Positions 16,569 to 26,006 of a stretch of DNA of 64,000 nucleotides are shown piece after piece. Source of the stretch: Desulforadius tongensis (GTDB lineage: Bacteria; Bacillota; Desulfotomaculia; Desulfotomaculales; Desulfohalotomaculaceae). The stretch spans positions 1 to 64,000 of the forward strand of contig NZ_JAFBCW010000011.1 in NCBI RefSeq assembly GCF_016907915.1, written 5' to 3'. The stretch's first letter is position 1; each line of letters opens with the position of its first letter. The notes under the pieces are model-generated. The model saw nothing but the letters and a program-made list of their open reading frames with translations, was not told where the DNA came from and did not search any database. A program made the translations under genes and the position numbers.

Positions 16569-17567
16569 CTACAATTGCTTGAAGGCTGGAGTATCTGCAG
16601 GAGCATCAAGCAGTTCCTTTAACTCCTCATCTAACTTCAGTATAGTTATAGAAAAACCAGCCATTTCTATGGAGGTCATAAATTCACCTACATAGGTTTT
16701 GTGGGTTTTTATTCCCTTTTCTTTTAGTATCTGGGATACTTTTCTGTTGATTATAAACTGCTCCATCAAGGGCGTAGCTCCTAAGCCATTGATCATTACA
16801 GCCACTTCGTCCCCTTCATTTAGCGAAATATCCCCGAGGATTTTATCCATTAGGTGTTCTACCACCTGGTCCGCAGGTTGAATTTTAGTCCTTTTAGTTC
16901 CGGGCTCCCCGTGAATGCCCATACCGATTTCCATCTCATCTTCTGCCAAGGTGAAAGTGGGCTTTCCTGCCGTTGGAACTACACAGGGTGTTAGGGCCAT
17001 ACCCATACTCCTTACATTGGCAATTACCTTCTCCGCCGTCCTTTTGACCTCTGAAAGATCAGCTCCCATGAAGGCTTTAGCACCCGCTATTTTATGCACA
17101 AAGACAGTACCAGCTATTCCTCTTCTACCTGTTGTATATGTGCTGTTCTCAACAGCTACATCATCATTTACAATTACACTTGCTACTTTGATACCTTCGG
17201 CCTCCGCCATTTCCTTAGCCATTTCGAAATTCATTACATCACCAGTGTAGTTTTTTATTATCAACAGTACGCCTTCGCCACTATCTACAGCCTTGATGGC
17301 TTCAAAAACCTGGTCAGGAGTTGGAGAAGTAAATACCGCCCCTGCAACACCCGCATCAAGCATGCCTTTTCCTACAAAACCGGCATGGGCTGGCTCATGA
17401 CCACTGCCCCCTCCGCTAACAAGAGCTACCTTACCTTCAACGGGAGCATCTGCCCTTACAATTACACTAAAGTTTTCAAGTTTTTTGATGTACCCCGGAA
17501 AAGCGGCAACCATCCCTTCCAGCATTTCCTCAACTGCTGCTTCTGGATTATTAATCATTTTTTTCAT
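16569..17567 (-). CDS. dhaK: Dihydroxyacetone kinase substrate-binding subunit DhaK
   Basis: A 332-aa DhaK. Substrate loop GGGSGHEPAHAGFVG near residue 52 and the histidine that binds dihydroxyacetone covalently in MGIHGEPG near residue 217. Product is dihydroxyacetone phosphate for glycolysis. First gene of the operon, with a near-perfect sigma-54 promoter 45 nt upstream of the start and a GGAGG ribosome site. Confidence 0.95.
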   Translation of the reverse strand: MKKMINNPEAAVEEMLEGMVAAFPGYIKKLENFSVIVRADAPVEGKVALVSGGGSGHEPAHAGFVGKGMLDAGVAGAVFTSPTPDQVFEAIKAVDSGEGVLLIIKNYTGDVMNFEMAKEMAEAEGIKVASVIVNDDVAVENSTYTTGRRGIAGTVFVHKIAGAKAFMGADLSEVKRTAEKVIANVRSMGMALTPCVVPTAGKPTFTLAEDEMEIGMGIHGEPGTKRTKIQPADQVVEHLMDKILGDISLNEGDEVAVMINGLGATPLMEQFIINRKVSQILKEKGIKTHKTYVGEFMTSIEMAGFSITILKLDEELKELLDAPADTPAFKQL

Positions 17568-17611
17568 TTAATCCAACCTCCTCAAATTAAATTCTTATAT
17601 ACCCTAAGATA

Positions 17612-17627
17612 TGCAACTTTCATGCCA
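17612..17627 (-). promoter_or_regulatory. Sigma-54 promoter of the dha operon
   Basis: TGGCATGAAAGTTGCA reads as a -24/-12 element (TGGCA..N..TTGCA) with correct 5-nt spacing, lying upstream of dhaK on the same strand. The neighbouring gene is a sigma-54 activator with a GAFTGA loop, which supports the call. Confidence 0.88.
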
Positions 17628-17661
17628 CAAAAACATACGGTTTTTTACAGGTTTTGAAGGC

Positions 17662-17703
17662 ATCTCTTGGGATTTTCTATCAACAGCCTTAAATCTCTTG
17701 GGA
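17662..17703 (-). promoter_or_regulatory. Paired direct repeats, candidate activator sites
   Basis: ATCTCTTGGGA occurs at 17662-17672 and 17693-17703 (plus strand), exactly 31 bp apart, about three helical turns. They are 35-75 bp upstream of the -24 element, where enhancer-binding proteins bind. Assignment to the adjacent activator is inference. Confidence 0.6.
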
Positions 17704-17723
17704 ATATTTATCAAAATAAAAAT

Positions 17724-17745
17724 GCCCGGCTTTTTACCGGGCGAT
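17724..17745 (-). terminator. Terminator of the activator gene
   Basis: Stem GCCCGG/CCGGGC closing an AAAAA loop, followed on the minus strand by ATTTTTATTTT. It separates the activator transcript from the dha promoter. Confidence 0.85.
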
Positions 17746-19773
17746 TTAAACTATACCATATTTCCTGGCCTTAAATGCAACGGTTTTATGGGTAATCCCA
17801 AGGGCCTTACCCGCCGCATTGAAGCTCCCGTATTTTTCCAGTGCCATCTTTATTATCTGTTTCTCATATTCTTCAAATGGGGCAATCTCGCCATTCAGGT
17901 CAGCAGATACCAGGTGCCTGTTCCCTTCTGTCACTTCACCAGAAATGTATGAAGGCAGGTCATCCACATCTATTATCTCGTCATCCGAAAGGTTGATAGC
18001 CCTTTCAATAATATTTTCTAATTCCCTTACATTTCCAGGCCAGTGATAGTTTAAAAAACATATCAATGCCTTCCTGGTAATATATCTGATATTTTTTTTC
18101 AAGCGTGTATTAAGCTTTTTCAAAAAATACTCGGCTAAAAGAGGTATATCTTCTTTTTTCTCCCTCAAACTGGGAAGGTTTATGGGAATAACATTTAACC
18201 TGTAATACAGGTCTTCTCTAAAGTCTCCCTTTTTCACCATTTCTTCTAAGTTTTTGTTAGTAGCCGCAATTATTCTGACATCTATTTTTATTGTTTGAGT
18301 ACCACCAACCCGTTCGATTTCTCTTTCCTGTAATACCCGCAGGAGCTTGGCCTGCATATCCTTTTCCATATCGCCAATTTCATCTAAAAATATAGTCCCT
18401 CCGTGGGCAAGTTCAAACTTTCCTATTTTTTGATTTACTGCCCCGGTAAAGGCTCCTTTCTCGTAACCGAACAGTTCACTTTCCAGCAGGGTAGTAGGAA
18501 TTGCAGCACAGTTTACCCTTATAAAAGGTCCCTTTTTCCTCGGGCTGGCAAAATGAATTGACTTGGCAAGAAGTTCCTTGCCTGTACCACTTTCACCCCT
18601 AATTAATACAGTTGAACAGGTTTCAGCAGATTTTGCAGCTATTGTAAGGGCATCCCTTAACTTGCCGCTCTTGCCAATGATTGAATCAAAAGCTTTATCA
18701 AGTTTCTGCACCCTTTTAAGTTCCTCTTCCAGGTATTGGGCCTTAGCCGTGGCCTTTGACAGCTTTTCAATCAATTCTTCTACCTCGTTGACTTCTTTTG
18801 ATACAGAAACCGCTCCCTGGATTTGTCCATCCACGTAAATGGGGGCAGCATTTGCAATGAAGGTAGTCCCATCATTCCTCTCACTAACAAACCCTCGAAT
18901 GGTTTTCTTTTCTTTAAGGGCACGAGCTATAGCACTTTCAGGAAAAAACTTAAAAACATTCTCTTTTTCTAATTCTGCTTTCGATTTTTTGACCATTGCC
19001 TCATAAGCAGGATTTACATAGGTAATATTCCCATCTTTGTCAACAGCACATACACCATCGGTAACAGATTTTAAAATCAAATGTAATTTCTCTTTAAGCT
19101 CTTTCACTTCATTTAATTCACCGGCCAGCTGCTCGATTTCCGAAATATCCTGGAATACTGCTACGGCTCCAATAACATTACCGTTTACAATAATAGGAGT
19201 TCTATTAGTTATTATTGTGGCCCTGCCTATGGTTTGTCTATAACCTAATTCCTGTTCACCCTTTTCCATGACAATATGAAGCCTTGAACCCGGGATAACT
19301 TCATCAGCCTTCCGGCCAATCACTTCAAAAGCTTTAATTCCCATGATACGTTCTGCAGATTTATTGAATACCGTAATAACATTGTTTTTATCAACAACAA
19401 TTAAACCGTTGGCAATTTTTTCAAAAACCTTTGCCGAGGTCAAGCTGGTTTCCTGGATAATGTCATCAACTTCTTCCAGGTTGGTGTTTGTTTTTACTTC
19501 AAAATTCCCCTCGATAAAGGCAGCTAATTCATTGACAGCTTTAACAGCATTGTTTCCTTTACCCAAAACGGTGACCTTGTCCTTATATCTGATATTCAGC
19601 GAAGTAACAGCCATGATAGTTGTTGCGGGAACATTCCTGTTCATTTCATCAGATAGAAATAATTCCACATTAAACTTGTTTTTAAGTTCATTGGCCCTCT
19701 GCACCAGCATTGCTGCAACCCTCACGTGCAAGCCCTTTTGATAATTAATAATTACTTGTTTTTTATAAAGCAA
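17746..19773 (-). CDS. Sigma-54 activator with HPr, two PAS, AAA+ and Fis-type HTH domains
   Basis: Enhancer-binding protein of 675 aa from a TTG at 19773, which has GGGGGTG 6 nt upstream; a frame opening at ATG 19803 has no good ribosome site. Residues 4-90 form an HPr-like domain with the phospho-acceptor motif KGLHVRVA (His16), but Thr replaces the regulatory serine. Two PAS domains follow (about 100-215 and 230-335), a coiled linker, then AAA+ with Walker A GESGTGKE near 393, GAFTGA near 440, IFLDEIGD near 461 and WPGNVREL near 578, and a C-terminal Fis HTH. It lies directly upstream of the dha operon and its sigma-54 promoter. Control by phosphorylation of His16 by EI, and so by the flux of the Dha relay, is inferred. 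Confidence 0.9.
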   Translation of the reverse strand: MLYKKQVIINYQKGLHVRVAAMLVQRANELKNKFNVELFLSDEMNRNVPATTIMAVTSLNIRYKDKVTVLGKGNNAVKAVNELAAFIEGNFEVKTNTNLEEVDDIIQETSLTSAKVFEKIANGLIVVDKNNVITVFNKSAERIMGIKAFEVIGRKADEVIPGSRLHIVMEKGEQELGYRQTIGRATIITNRTPIIVNGNVIGAVAVFQDISEIEQLAGELNEVKELKEKLHLILKSVTDGVCAVDKDGNITYVNPAYEAMVKKSKAELEKENVFKFFPESAIARALKEKKTIRGFVSERNDGTTFIANAAPIYVDGQIQGAVSVSKEVNEVEELIEKLSKATAKAQYLEEELKRVQKLDKAFDSIIGKSGKLRDALTIAAKSAETCSTVLIRGESGTGKELLAKSIHFASPRKKGPFIRVNCAAIPTTLLESELFGYEKGAFTGAVNQKIGKFELAHGGTIFLDEIGDMEKDMQAKLLRVLQEREIERVGGTQTIKIDVRIIAATNKNLEEMVKKGDFREDLYYRLNVIPINLPSLREKKEDIPLLAEYFLKKLNTRLKKNIRYITRKALICFLNYHWPGNVRELENIIERAINLSDDEIIDVDDLPSYISGEVTEGNRHLVSADLNGEIAPFEEYEKQIIKMALEKYGSFNAAGKALGITHKTVAFKARKYGIV

Positions 19774-20019
19774 AGAGGACACCCCCGGCTTTAAATAGAG
19801 CATTTTTCTACTTTCTTTAAAATATATTCTTGATCTTCCCCTGGTAAATTAAACAGCAGGTTAAGCAAAAAACTCTCCCATTACAGCATTGTCCCAACAG
19901 ATGCCTTTCCTGCAGTTATTTATACTATACACCCTTAACCGGCTGTCCATCAAACCGGGTTGGTCAGCTGCAAACAGGGGTGGTTTTTACACTAAAAAAT
20001 TCTTATTAATTTTTCACTG

Positions 20020-20047
20020 TTGACTTGCCATCTTGGGGCAATATAAC
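20020..20047 (+). promoter_or_regulatory. Sigma-A type promoter of the cysteine desulfurase-thiI pair
   Basis: TTGACT and TATAAC separated by 16 bp, about 50 bp before the desulfurase start. The rest of 19804-20019 holds no gene that I can support. Confidence 0.5.
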
Positions 20048-20093
20048 ATAAAAAATAGTGCTTTAAATATAAAGGCTTTAGGGGGTACGTGCC

Positions 20094-21266
20094 TTGAAAC
20101 AAATTATTTACCTGGACAACAGCGCCACCACCAAACCGGCACCAAGTGTGGTACAAGCAATGATGCAATGTTTGGAAAATACATACGGCAATCCGTCTTC
20201 CGTTCATCGCCTGGGAGTTGAAGCGGAAAAAATCATCAGCCAGGCCCGGAATGAGGTGGCGGACATATTAAAGGTAAAACCCAAAGAGATAGTTTTTACT
20301 TCCGGCGGAAGCGAATCTAATAACCTGGCCATCAAAGGTGCAGCGTACTCTTTATCCAACCGGGGTAAGCATATAATCACCACAGAAATTGAACACCCGG
20401 CAGTATTAAATGTATGCCGTCAGCTGGAAGAGGAAGGGTTCAAAATAACATATCTACCCCCGGACAACGAGGGCGTAATTAGAACCCGGGATTTCCAGGA
20501 CGCTTTACAGGAAGATACCGTACTGGTTTCCACCATGTACGTCAATAATGAAACCGGTGCCATTCAGCCCCTTGAAGAAATTGCTAAAGTAATCAAGCGG
20601 GCCAGGTCAGGTAAAAAAACACCCGTCTGGCATGTAGATGCCGTGCAGGCCCTGGGCAAAGTGCCCTTGTACCCAAAAAAGCTGGGTATTGATCTGCTTT
20701 CATTAAGCGCCCATAAGGTTCACGGTCCCAAGGGGGTAGGTGCCCTTTTTGTGGCCGAAGGAACTCCCTTAAAACCTCAAATAGCCGGGGGCGGGCAGGA
20801 AATGGGCTTGCGTTCCGGAACTGAAAACGTTCCCGCCATAGCCGGTTTTGGCGCGGCGGTTTCCAGATTAAAAAAAGAAGCCGCCCGGAATAGCGAGCAT
20901 ATGGCCGCCCTAAAAAAAATGCTGGTGGAAGGTGTGCTGAAAAATATTCCCGATACCCGTTTAAACGGGCCGCCCGTTGGCAGTAACAGTTCTGCACCGC
21001 ACATAGCCAATATATCTTTTATCGGTGTACGGGGGGAGGTACTGCTGCACTATCTTGAACAGCAGGGTATATATACTTCCACCGGCTCAGCCTGTTCTTC
21101 CCGCAAAACGGAGGAACAGAGGGTATTAAAATCCATGGGCTTAAGCGCCAAAGAAATGGATGGAGCCCTTCGTTTCAGCTTCTGCGCTGAAAATACCGCC
21201 GAAGAAGTTAAAATAGTATTAAATAAGTTACAAGAATGTGTAAAGGAGTTGCGCAGCTTTGGTTAG
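20094..21266 (+). CDS. Cysteine desulfurase (NifS/IscS family)
   Basis: A 390-aa PLP enzyme that takes sulfur from cysteine as a persulfide. Visible are the N-terminal YLDNSATTKP, the TSGGSESNNLA phosphate loop, HVDAVQALG, the PLP lysine in LSAHKVHGPKG and the active cysteine loop GSACSSRK. TTG start with AGGGGG upstream. It overlaps thiI by 8 nt, so it most likely donates sulfur to ThiI for tRNA 4-thiouridine, like the NifZ-ThiI pair of Bacillus. Confidence 0.93.
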   Translation: MKQIIYLDNSATTKPAPSVVQAMMQCLENTYGNPSSVHRLGVEAEKIISQARNEVADILKVKPKEIVFTSGGSESNNLAIKGAAYSLSNRGKHIITTEIEHPAVLNVCRQLEEEGFKITYLPPDNEGVIRTRDFQDALQEDTVLVSTMYVNNETGAIQPLEEIAKVIKRARSGKKTPVWHVDAVQALGKVPLYPKKLGIDLLSLSAHKVHGPKGVGALFVAEGTPLKPQIAGGGQEMGLRSGTENVPAIAGFGAAVSRLKKEAARNSEHMAALKKMLVEGVLKNIPDTRLNGPPVGSNSSAPHIANISFIGVRGEVLLHYLEQQGIYTSTGSACSSRKTEEQRVLKSMGLSAKEMDGALRFSFCAENTAEEVKIVLNKLQECVKELRSFG

Positions 21267-22467
21267 CAAATTGTTATTAATCCGTTACGAAGAAATAGGT
21301 TTAAAAGGCAGAAATCGTTACAAATTTGAAAACAAGCTGATTTCTAATATTAAGCATGGGCTGGCTCCTTTGGGCCGTACCAAAATCACAACCCTAAGAA
21401 ACAGAATGCTGCTGGATATAGGTGAAATTGACCCCGGCGAGGCGGTTGAATGCCTGCGCAGGGTTTTTGGCATTGCCTCTTTCAGCCCGGTTACCCGGGT
21501 GGAAGCTGATGAAAAGCTGATTTATGAAACTGCGAAAACAACTTTAATGGAAGCATTGGAAAGGGAAGAAATTACCCCCGGTGAAAACGGAAAAGAGATT
21601 TCTTACCGTGTTACCGTCAAAAGGGCAGATAAATCCTTTCCCATCAGCTCCATGGACCTGGCCAGCAGGATAGGGGCTTACCTAATGGATAATATCCCCG
21701 GCCTGAAGGTTGACCTGCACAATCCCCGCATGGTGGTATCGGTGGATATACGCCAGGGGCAGGCCTATGTTTTTTCCGAAACAATCCCCGGCCCCGGCGG
21801 GCTGCCGGTGGGCGTAAGCGGCAAAGGAATTTTGTTTCTTTCCGGGGGCATAGACAGCCCGGTAGCTGGTTGGCTGGCCATGAAACGGGGAATTGAAATA
21901 GAAGCAGTACATTTTCACAGCTTCCCATTCACCGGGGAAAAATCTAAAGAAAAGGTTAAGGATTTATGCCGGGTTCTAACCAATTACGGCGGGCAGGTAA
22001 AGTTACATATGGTTCATTTTACCGATATCCAAAAGGCAATACACCAAAACTGCCCACCAAGTTTCAGAATCACAGTAATGAGACGCTTTATGTTCCGCAT
22101 TGGACAGCGTATAGCAGAAAACAGCGGAGCGCTGGCCCTGGTCACCGGTGAAAGCGTCGGCCAGGTATCCAGCCAAACTTTAGAGAATATGGCCGCTATA
22201 AATAAAGTTACTGTCATGCCTGTTTTAAGACCGCTGATTACTTACGATAAATTGGAAATTATTAAAATGGCCCAGAAGATAGGAACATACGATATTTCCA
22301 TTCAACCCTATGAAGATTGCTGCACCTTATTTCTCCCCAAGGGCCCTATTACTATCAAGCCCAACATGGGTAAAATTCTAAAAACCGAAAGTTTGCTGGA
22401 CGTGGACGGACTTATAGAAGATGCTTTGGAAAAAACCGAAACTTTTAATTTTACCTGGGAAGGTTAG
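21259..22467 (+). CDS. thiI: tRNA 4-thiouridine synthetase ThiI
   Basis: A 402-aa protein with an N-terminal ferredoxin-like/THUMP region (to about residue 165) and a PP-loop domain with SGGIDSPVAGW near 196. It adenylates U8 of tRNA and inserts sulfur. The C-terminal rhodanese domain of the E. coli protein is absent, as is usual in Firmicutes, fitting direct sulfur transfer from the overlapping desulfurase. TTG start. Confidence 0.94.
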   Translation: MVSKLLLIRYEEIGLKGRNRYKFENKLISNIKHGLAPLGRTKITTLRNRMLLDIGEIDPGEAVECLRRVFGIASFSPVTRVEADEKLIYETAKTTLMEALEREEITPGENGKEISYRVTVKRADKSFPISSMDLASRIGAYLMDNIPGLKVDLHNPRMVVSVDIRQGQAYVFSETIPGPGGLPVGVSGKGILFLSGGIDSPVAGWLAMKRGIEIEAVHFHSFPFTGEKSKEKVKDLCRVLTNYGGQVKLHMVHFTDIQKAIHQNCPPSFRITVMRRFMFRIGQRIAENSGALALVTGESVGQVSSQTLENMAAINKVTVMPVLRPLITYDKLEIIKMAQKIGTYDISIQPYEDCCTLFLPKGPITIKPNMGKILKTESLLDVDGLIEDALEKTETFNFTWEG

Positions 22468-22623
22468 ACCCTCATGCCGCATACGGCACAATCAGAGAAA
22501 TGAAAAGTGCCGCAGCCATTTGCAGCAGCGAACGTTTTTTGAGTAAGCCGCTGCCGGGCTCAGCCAGCAGGATAACCTTTCAAGGTAGAATTTAAATAAG
22601 GCTCCTTTGGGAGCCCTTTTTTT
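22468..22623 (+). ncRNA. Structured 3' region after thiI, ending in a terminator
   Basis: No frame of note. Several hairpins follow one another: TGCCG/CGGCA, GCAGCG/CGCTGC, ACCTT/AAGGT and finally GGCTCC/GGAGCC with a run of eight or more T (about 22598-22623). It does not match a riboswitch class I can recall and no gene on this strand lies close downstream. It may be only a long 3' UTR, or a 3'-derived small RNA. Confidence 0.4.
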
Positions 22624-22632
22624 TAATACTTA

Positions 22633-22670
22633 AAACGCCCGGGAAACCTTTTAAAACTTCCCGGGCGTTC
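22633..22670 (-). terminator. Terminator of tRNA-Arg
   Basis: Twelve-bp stem AACGCCCGGGAA/TTCCCGGGCGTT followed by TTTTAAG on the minus strand, 13 nt past the tRNA CCA end. On the plus strand it also has a CTTTTTC tail. Confidence 0.8.
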
Positions 22671-22682
22671 TTTTTCACAATA

Positions 22683-22757
<75 letters not shown>

Positions 22758-22981
22758 ATGTCCACACTAATGTATTATAGTAAACTTCGTTTAAAAAATC
22801 AAGTTTTTTAGCATCCGGCTAATTCAGCTTGGATTTTTATTATAACACAATATAATCATTAGTCAATATCATTAACTGCCAATAAAGCCGGGTTAACTTC
22901 CATTTTAAGGGTGGAACTTTGAATTTCAATTTAGTAAAATGAGGTACATCATTTACACTTTAGGAGGATTAAAATTAAACC

Positions 22982-23761
22982 ATGAAGATACTGCACAGGC
23001 TATTGTGTTCCTTGTTAATGCTGGGGATTATCTGCCTGCCGGTAACCCCTGCTCATGCAGGCATTTACACAGTACAGCCGGGAGACTCTTTATTTTCCAT
23101 CAGTGTAAAATACGGAACAACAATACACAACCTAATGAAAGTAAACCAGCTGGACAGTACATTAATTAAACCGGGCCAGCAGCTTAAAGTACCGGATAAA
23201 AATACCACTGCACAGCCCCGGGGTTACGTGGTAATGCCCGGTGATACCTTATATCAAATCGCTTTGCAATTTCACATCTCCACTCAAACCCTTATCGCTG
23301 CCAACAACCTGTCGCAAACTATTATTTATCCCGGCCAGGTACTGAAAGTGCCGGCCAGAACAAGCACGGCCAGCAGGGGCGGTGCAAGACCGGCAATTCC
23401 TTACACCAAGGAAGATCTGGATTTACTGGCCAGGTTAATTACAGCAGAGTCCCGGGGTGAGCCGGAACTGGGCAAAATCAGTGTGGGAGCAGTGGTAATT
23501 AATCGTGTAAAAAGCCCCAAATATCCCAATACAATAAAAGAAGTAATCTATCAACCGGGACAGTTTGGACCGGTACGCAGCGGGCGTATCAATAATCCCG
23601 CCCTGCCCGATTGTATTGAAGCGGCCAAGAAAGCTTTAAACGGTGCTGATCCCACCGGCGGAGCCCTTTACTTTTTCGACAATAAAACCGGAAACAGGTT
23701 TCTACGCTCTTTGCCGGTAGCTTTAAAGCAGGGCAACTTAATATTCGCCTACCCCAAATAG
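22982..23761 (+). CDS. Secreted LysM-LysM-SleB cell wall hydrolase
   Basis: A 259-aa protein with a signal peptide cut after about residue 26 (PAHAG), two LysM peptidoglycan-binding repeats (28-70 and 83-126, each opening with Y.V.PGD.L..I) and a SleB/CwlJ-type hydrolase_2 domain (about 140-259: LARLITAESRGEP, VGAVVINRVKS, FGPVRSGRI). This is the domain order of spore cortex-lytic enzymes, so it supports a spore-forming host. AGGAGG lies 14 nt before the ATG, unusually far, but an in-frame stop excludes earlier starts. Confidence 0.92.
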   Translation: MKILHRLLCSLLMLGIICLPVTPAHAGIYTVQPGDSLFSISVKYGTTIHNLMKVNQLDSTLIKPGQQLKVPDKNTTAQPRGYVVMPGDTLYQIALQFHISTQTLIAANNLSQTIIYPGQVLKVPARTSTASRGGARPAIPYTKEDLDLLARLITAESRGEPELGKISVGAVVINRVKSPKYPNTIKEVIYQPGQFGPVRSGRINNPALPDCIEAAKKALNGADPTGGALYFFDNKTGNRFLRSLPVALKQGNLIFAYPK

Positions 23762-23843
23762 TGGACGTAAATCGCGCCCACTATTTTAATTTTATTAACA
23801 GCTGCCGGGGTTCATTACCCACTGGCCCGTACGCGGTACGGGA

Positions 23844-24548
23844 TTATCCTGAAAGCACCAGTTCAGCCAAATAGGGCAGGTGATCTGAAGCCCGGCTGGA
23901 AATTACCCGCGCCCATTTAACATGCCATTTTTTGTCAGCCAGTATATAATCTATCTTTTCCGTTGGTGAATGTGACGGGTAAGTGTTCACCGTTCTGCTT
24001 TTACAAGGCAAACAATCCTTTAAAAAGCCATCCTTCAGCAGAATTTTAACCGCTTTACCCCCTGCCTGCTCATTTAAATCTCCCGTTAATATCACCGGTT
24101 CTTTGATATCAATAATTTCTTTAATGTATTTGGCTTGTTTAATGCGGCTGTCTTGATCTAACCCCAGGTGAGTATTAAAAAAACTGATTTTTACATCATT
24201 TATTTTTACCTCTGCTTTTAAAAGGCCTCTGCTTTCACCTTTACCGGGTAATTTGTAGTTGCAAAAATCAACAATGGGCCAGCGGCTGAGAACAGCCGTA
24301 CCATAAAAAGCAATACCGGCCAGGTGAATATTGGGGCCAAAAACATAATCCATCCCGCACAGTTCCGCTATCCTTTTAGCCTGATTGCACATACCGCTGC
24401 GGGGATTCCATTTATCCACTTCCTGAATACCGCAAATGTCAGCCCCGGAACTGTATATAACCCAAGCAATACGTTCCAGCGACAGCCTATTGTCCGTCCC
24501 TACTCCATGCCTGATATTGTATGTTAAAACTCTTACCGCCTTCGGCAT
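23844..24548 (-). CDS. Endonuclease/exonuclease/phosphatase family protein
   Basis: A 234-aa EEP-fold hydrolase with LTYNIRHG, GIQEVDKW, FFNTHLGL, LTGDLNEQ and SDHLPY motifs carrying the catalytic Asn, Glu, His and Asp. No signal peptide. The target (DNA, phospholipid or inositol phosphate) cannot be predicted. The ATG at 24548 is preferred, with GGGTGG 5 nt upstream, over a TTG four codons earlier. Confidence 0.88.
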   Translation of the reverse strand: MPKAVRVLTYNIRHGVGTDNRLSLERIAWVIYSSGADICGIQEVDKWNPRSGMCNQAKRIAELCGMDYVFGPNIHLAGIAFYGTAVLSRWPIVDFCNYKLPGKGESRGLLKAEVKINDVKISFFNTHLGLDQDSRIKQAKYIKEIIDIKEPVILTGDLNEQAGGKAVKILLKDGFLKDCLPCKSRTVNTYPSHSPTEKIDYILADKKWHVKWARVISSRASDHLPYLAELVLSG

Positions 24549-24633
24549 ACAACCACCCAAGATATATATATATGCCCCTTATCGACAAATTAAACTTCTT
24601 TATAAAGGCCAATCACTACCATAATTATCCAGA

Positions 24634-25398
24634 TTAACCCACAAAATAAGGGCCGGTACTGTCACCCAGCTGTTTTACAACTTCCGCCAGCACCTCACTT
24701 GAAGAATGGTGAAATACCACCTGGGCATTATCATCCCACGGGGTGGGGTCATAGTTAATTATAGCTACCTGCCGGGATAGGTAGGGTAAACCGGCCACCG
24801 GGTAAACCTGTAAGCTGCTGCCGATTACCAGTAACAGCTGGCATCCCGTCATCACTTTTTCAGCCGTATAATAATCTTCCGGCATGGGATCACCAAACAG
24901 CACTACATTGGGCCGCAGCAGCCCACCGCAGTGATGGCACCAGTAATTTTCTGCCAGGCGTTCCATGTCATATTCTTTTTTGCATTTCATGCAGCGGCAG
25001 CTTCTCAAATGACCATGTACTTCCCACACCTTTTGCGACCCAGCACGCTGATGCAGCCCATCAATATTTTGAGTTATCACCCCAAAAAGCCATCCTTTCT
25101 TCTCCATCTCAGCCAGCGCCTTGTGGGTTTCATTGGGTTGGGCCTGCAGGCATCCCTGCCACCATTTAAAATTATATTTATAAAAGGTGTCGGGGTCCCT
25201 TTTTAGCGCATCGATGCTGGCCACTTCCTCCGGTCTGAATTTATTCCACAGCCCGCTGTCCCTGCTGCGGAAGTCAGGAATACCGCTTTCCGTACTGACA
25301 CCGGCACCGGTTAGGGCAACGGTTTTGGCAGAGTTCTTAATTAATTTCACTAATAGTTCAATTTTATCCCGGTAATCCAACTGCAACATCCTTTCCAT
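24634..25398 (-). CDS. NAD-dependent protein deacylase, sirtuin family
   Basis: A 254-aa Sir2 enzyme: NAD loop LTGAGVSTESGIPDFRS, TQNIDGLHQ, catalytic His in VHGHL, zinc knuckle CMKC...CHHC, and VIGSSLQVYPVAGLP. It would deacylate lysines using NAD. It is divergent from a GNAT acetyltransferase gene 84 bp away, but that enzyme looks like an ArgA type, so they need not form a pair. Confidence 0.94.
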   Translation of the reverse strand: MERMLQLDYRDKIELLVKLIKNSAKTVALTGAGVSTESGIPDFRSRDSGLWNKFRPEEVASIDALKRDPDTFYKYNFKWWQGCLQAQPNETHKALAEMEKKGWLFGVITQNIDGLHQRAGSQKVWEVHGHLRSCRCMKCKKEYDMERLAENYWCHHCGGLLRPNVVLFGDPMPEDYYTAEKVMTGCQLLLVIGSSLQVYPVAGLPYLSRQVAIINYDPTPWDDNAQVVFHHSSSEVLAEVVKQLGDSTGPYFVG

Positions 25399-25482
25399 TA
25401 TTATTTTCCCGTTATTTTAAAAGAGGAGTTTACCTTTCAAAAGCGAAGTTATAATTAAATTATAGCAAAGAAGGCGGTTATT

Positions 25483-25941
25483 TTGGAAATCATATACAGA
25501 AAAGCAAAAATATCCGATGTAGAAGAAATTCATCAATTAGTTTCATATTATGCTGCTAAAAATTTAATGCTGGCCAGATCCAGGTCATCATTATATGAAG
25601 GAATCAGGGAATTTACCGTGGCAGAATACAATGGCCGGGTAATCGGAGCGGGTTCATTACATATAATATGGAGTGACCTGGCTGAAATCAGAGCACTGGC
25701 GGTGCGCCCCGCCCACATCCAAAAAGGCATCGGACGCAATTTGGTAAACTTGTTTCTCAAAGAAGCCCGACAGCTGGAAATTAAAAGAGTTTTTGCCCTC
25801 ACCTACCAGCAGGAGTTTTTTATTCGCTGCGGTTTTAAGGCCATTGCCAAGGAAGAATTGCCCCATAAGGTTTGGAAGGAATGCGTTAACTGCCCTCTCT
25901 TCCCCAATTGTGAAGAAAACGCGGTAATAATAAATATTTAA
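25483..25941 (+). CDS. GNAT acetyltransferase, short ArgA type
   Basis: A 152-aa single-domain GNAT with the acetyl-CoA loop VRPAHIQKGIGRNLV near residue 80 and the C-terminal LPHKVWKECVNCPLFPNC signature typical of short N-acetylglutamate synthases. If so, it makes N-acetylglutamate, the first step of arginine synthesis. No other arg genes are nearby. TTG start with AAGGCGG upstream. Confidence 0.82.
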   Translation: MEIIYRKAKISDVEEIHQLVSYYAAKNLMLARSRSSLYEGIREFTVAEYNGRVIGAGSLHIIWSDLAEIRALAVRPAHIQKGIGRNLVNLFLKEARQLEIKRVFALTYQQEFFIRCGFKAIAKEELPHKVWKECVNCPLFPNCEENAVIINI

Positions 25942-25948
25942 TTATTAA

Positions 25949-25977
25949 ACCCCTACAAGATAGGTTATTGTAGGGGT
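25949..25977 (+). terminator. Hairpin after the GNAT gene
   Basis: Stem ACCCCTACAA/TTGTAGGGGT lying 7 nt beyond the stop. It lacks a T run, so it is a weak terminator call. Confidence 0.5.
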
Positions 25978-26006
25978 GGATCATTTATATTAACTGTCTT
26001 TATCTT

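Noticed and set aside
22468-22623. Riboswitch upstream of the SleB gene
   Set aside because: It ends in a terminator, is separated from SleB by a tRNA on the other strand, and matches no class I can recall.
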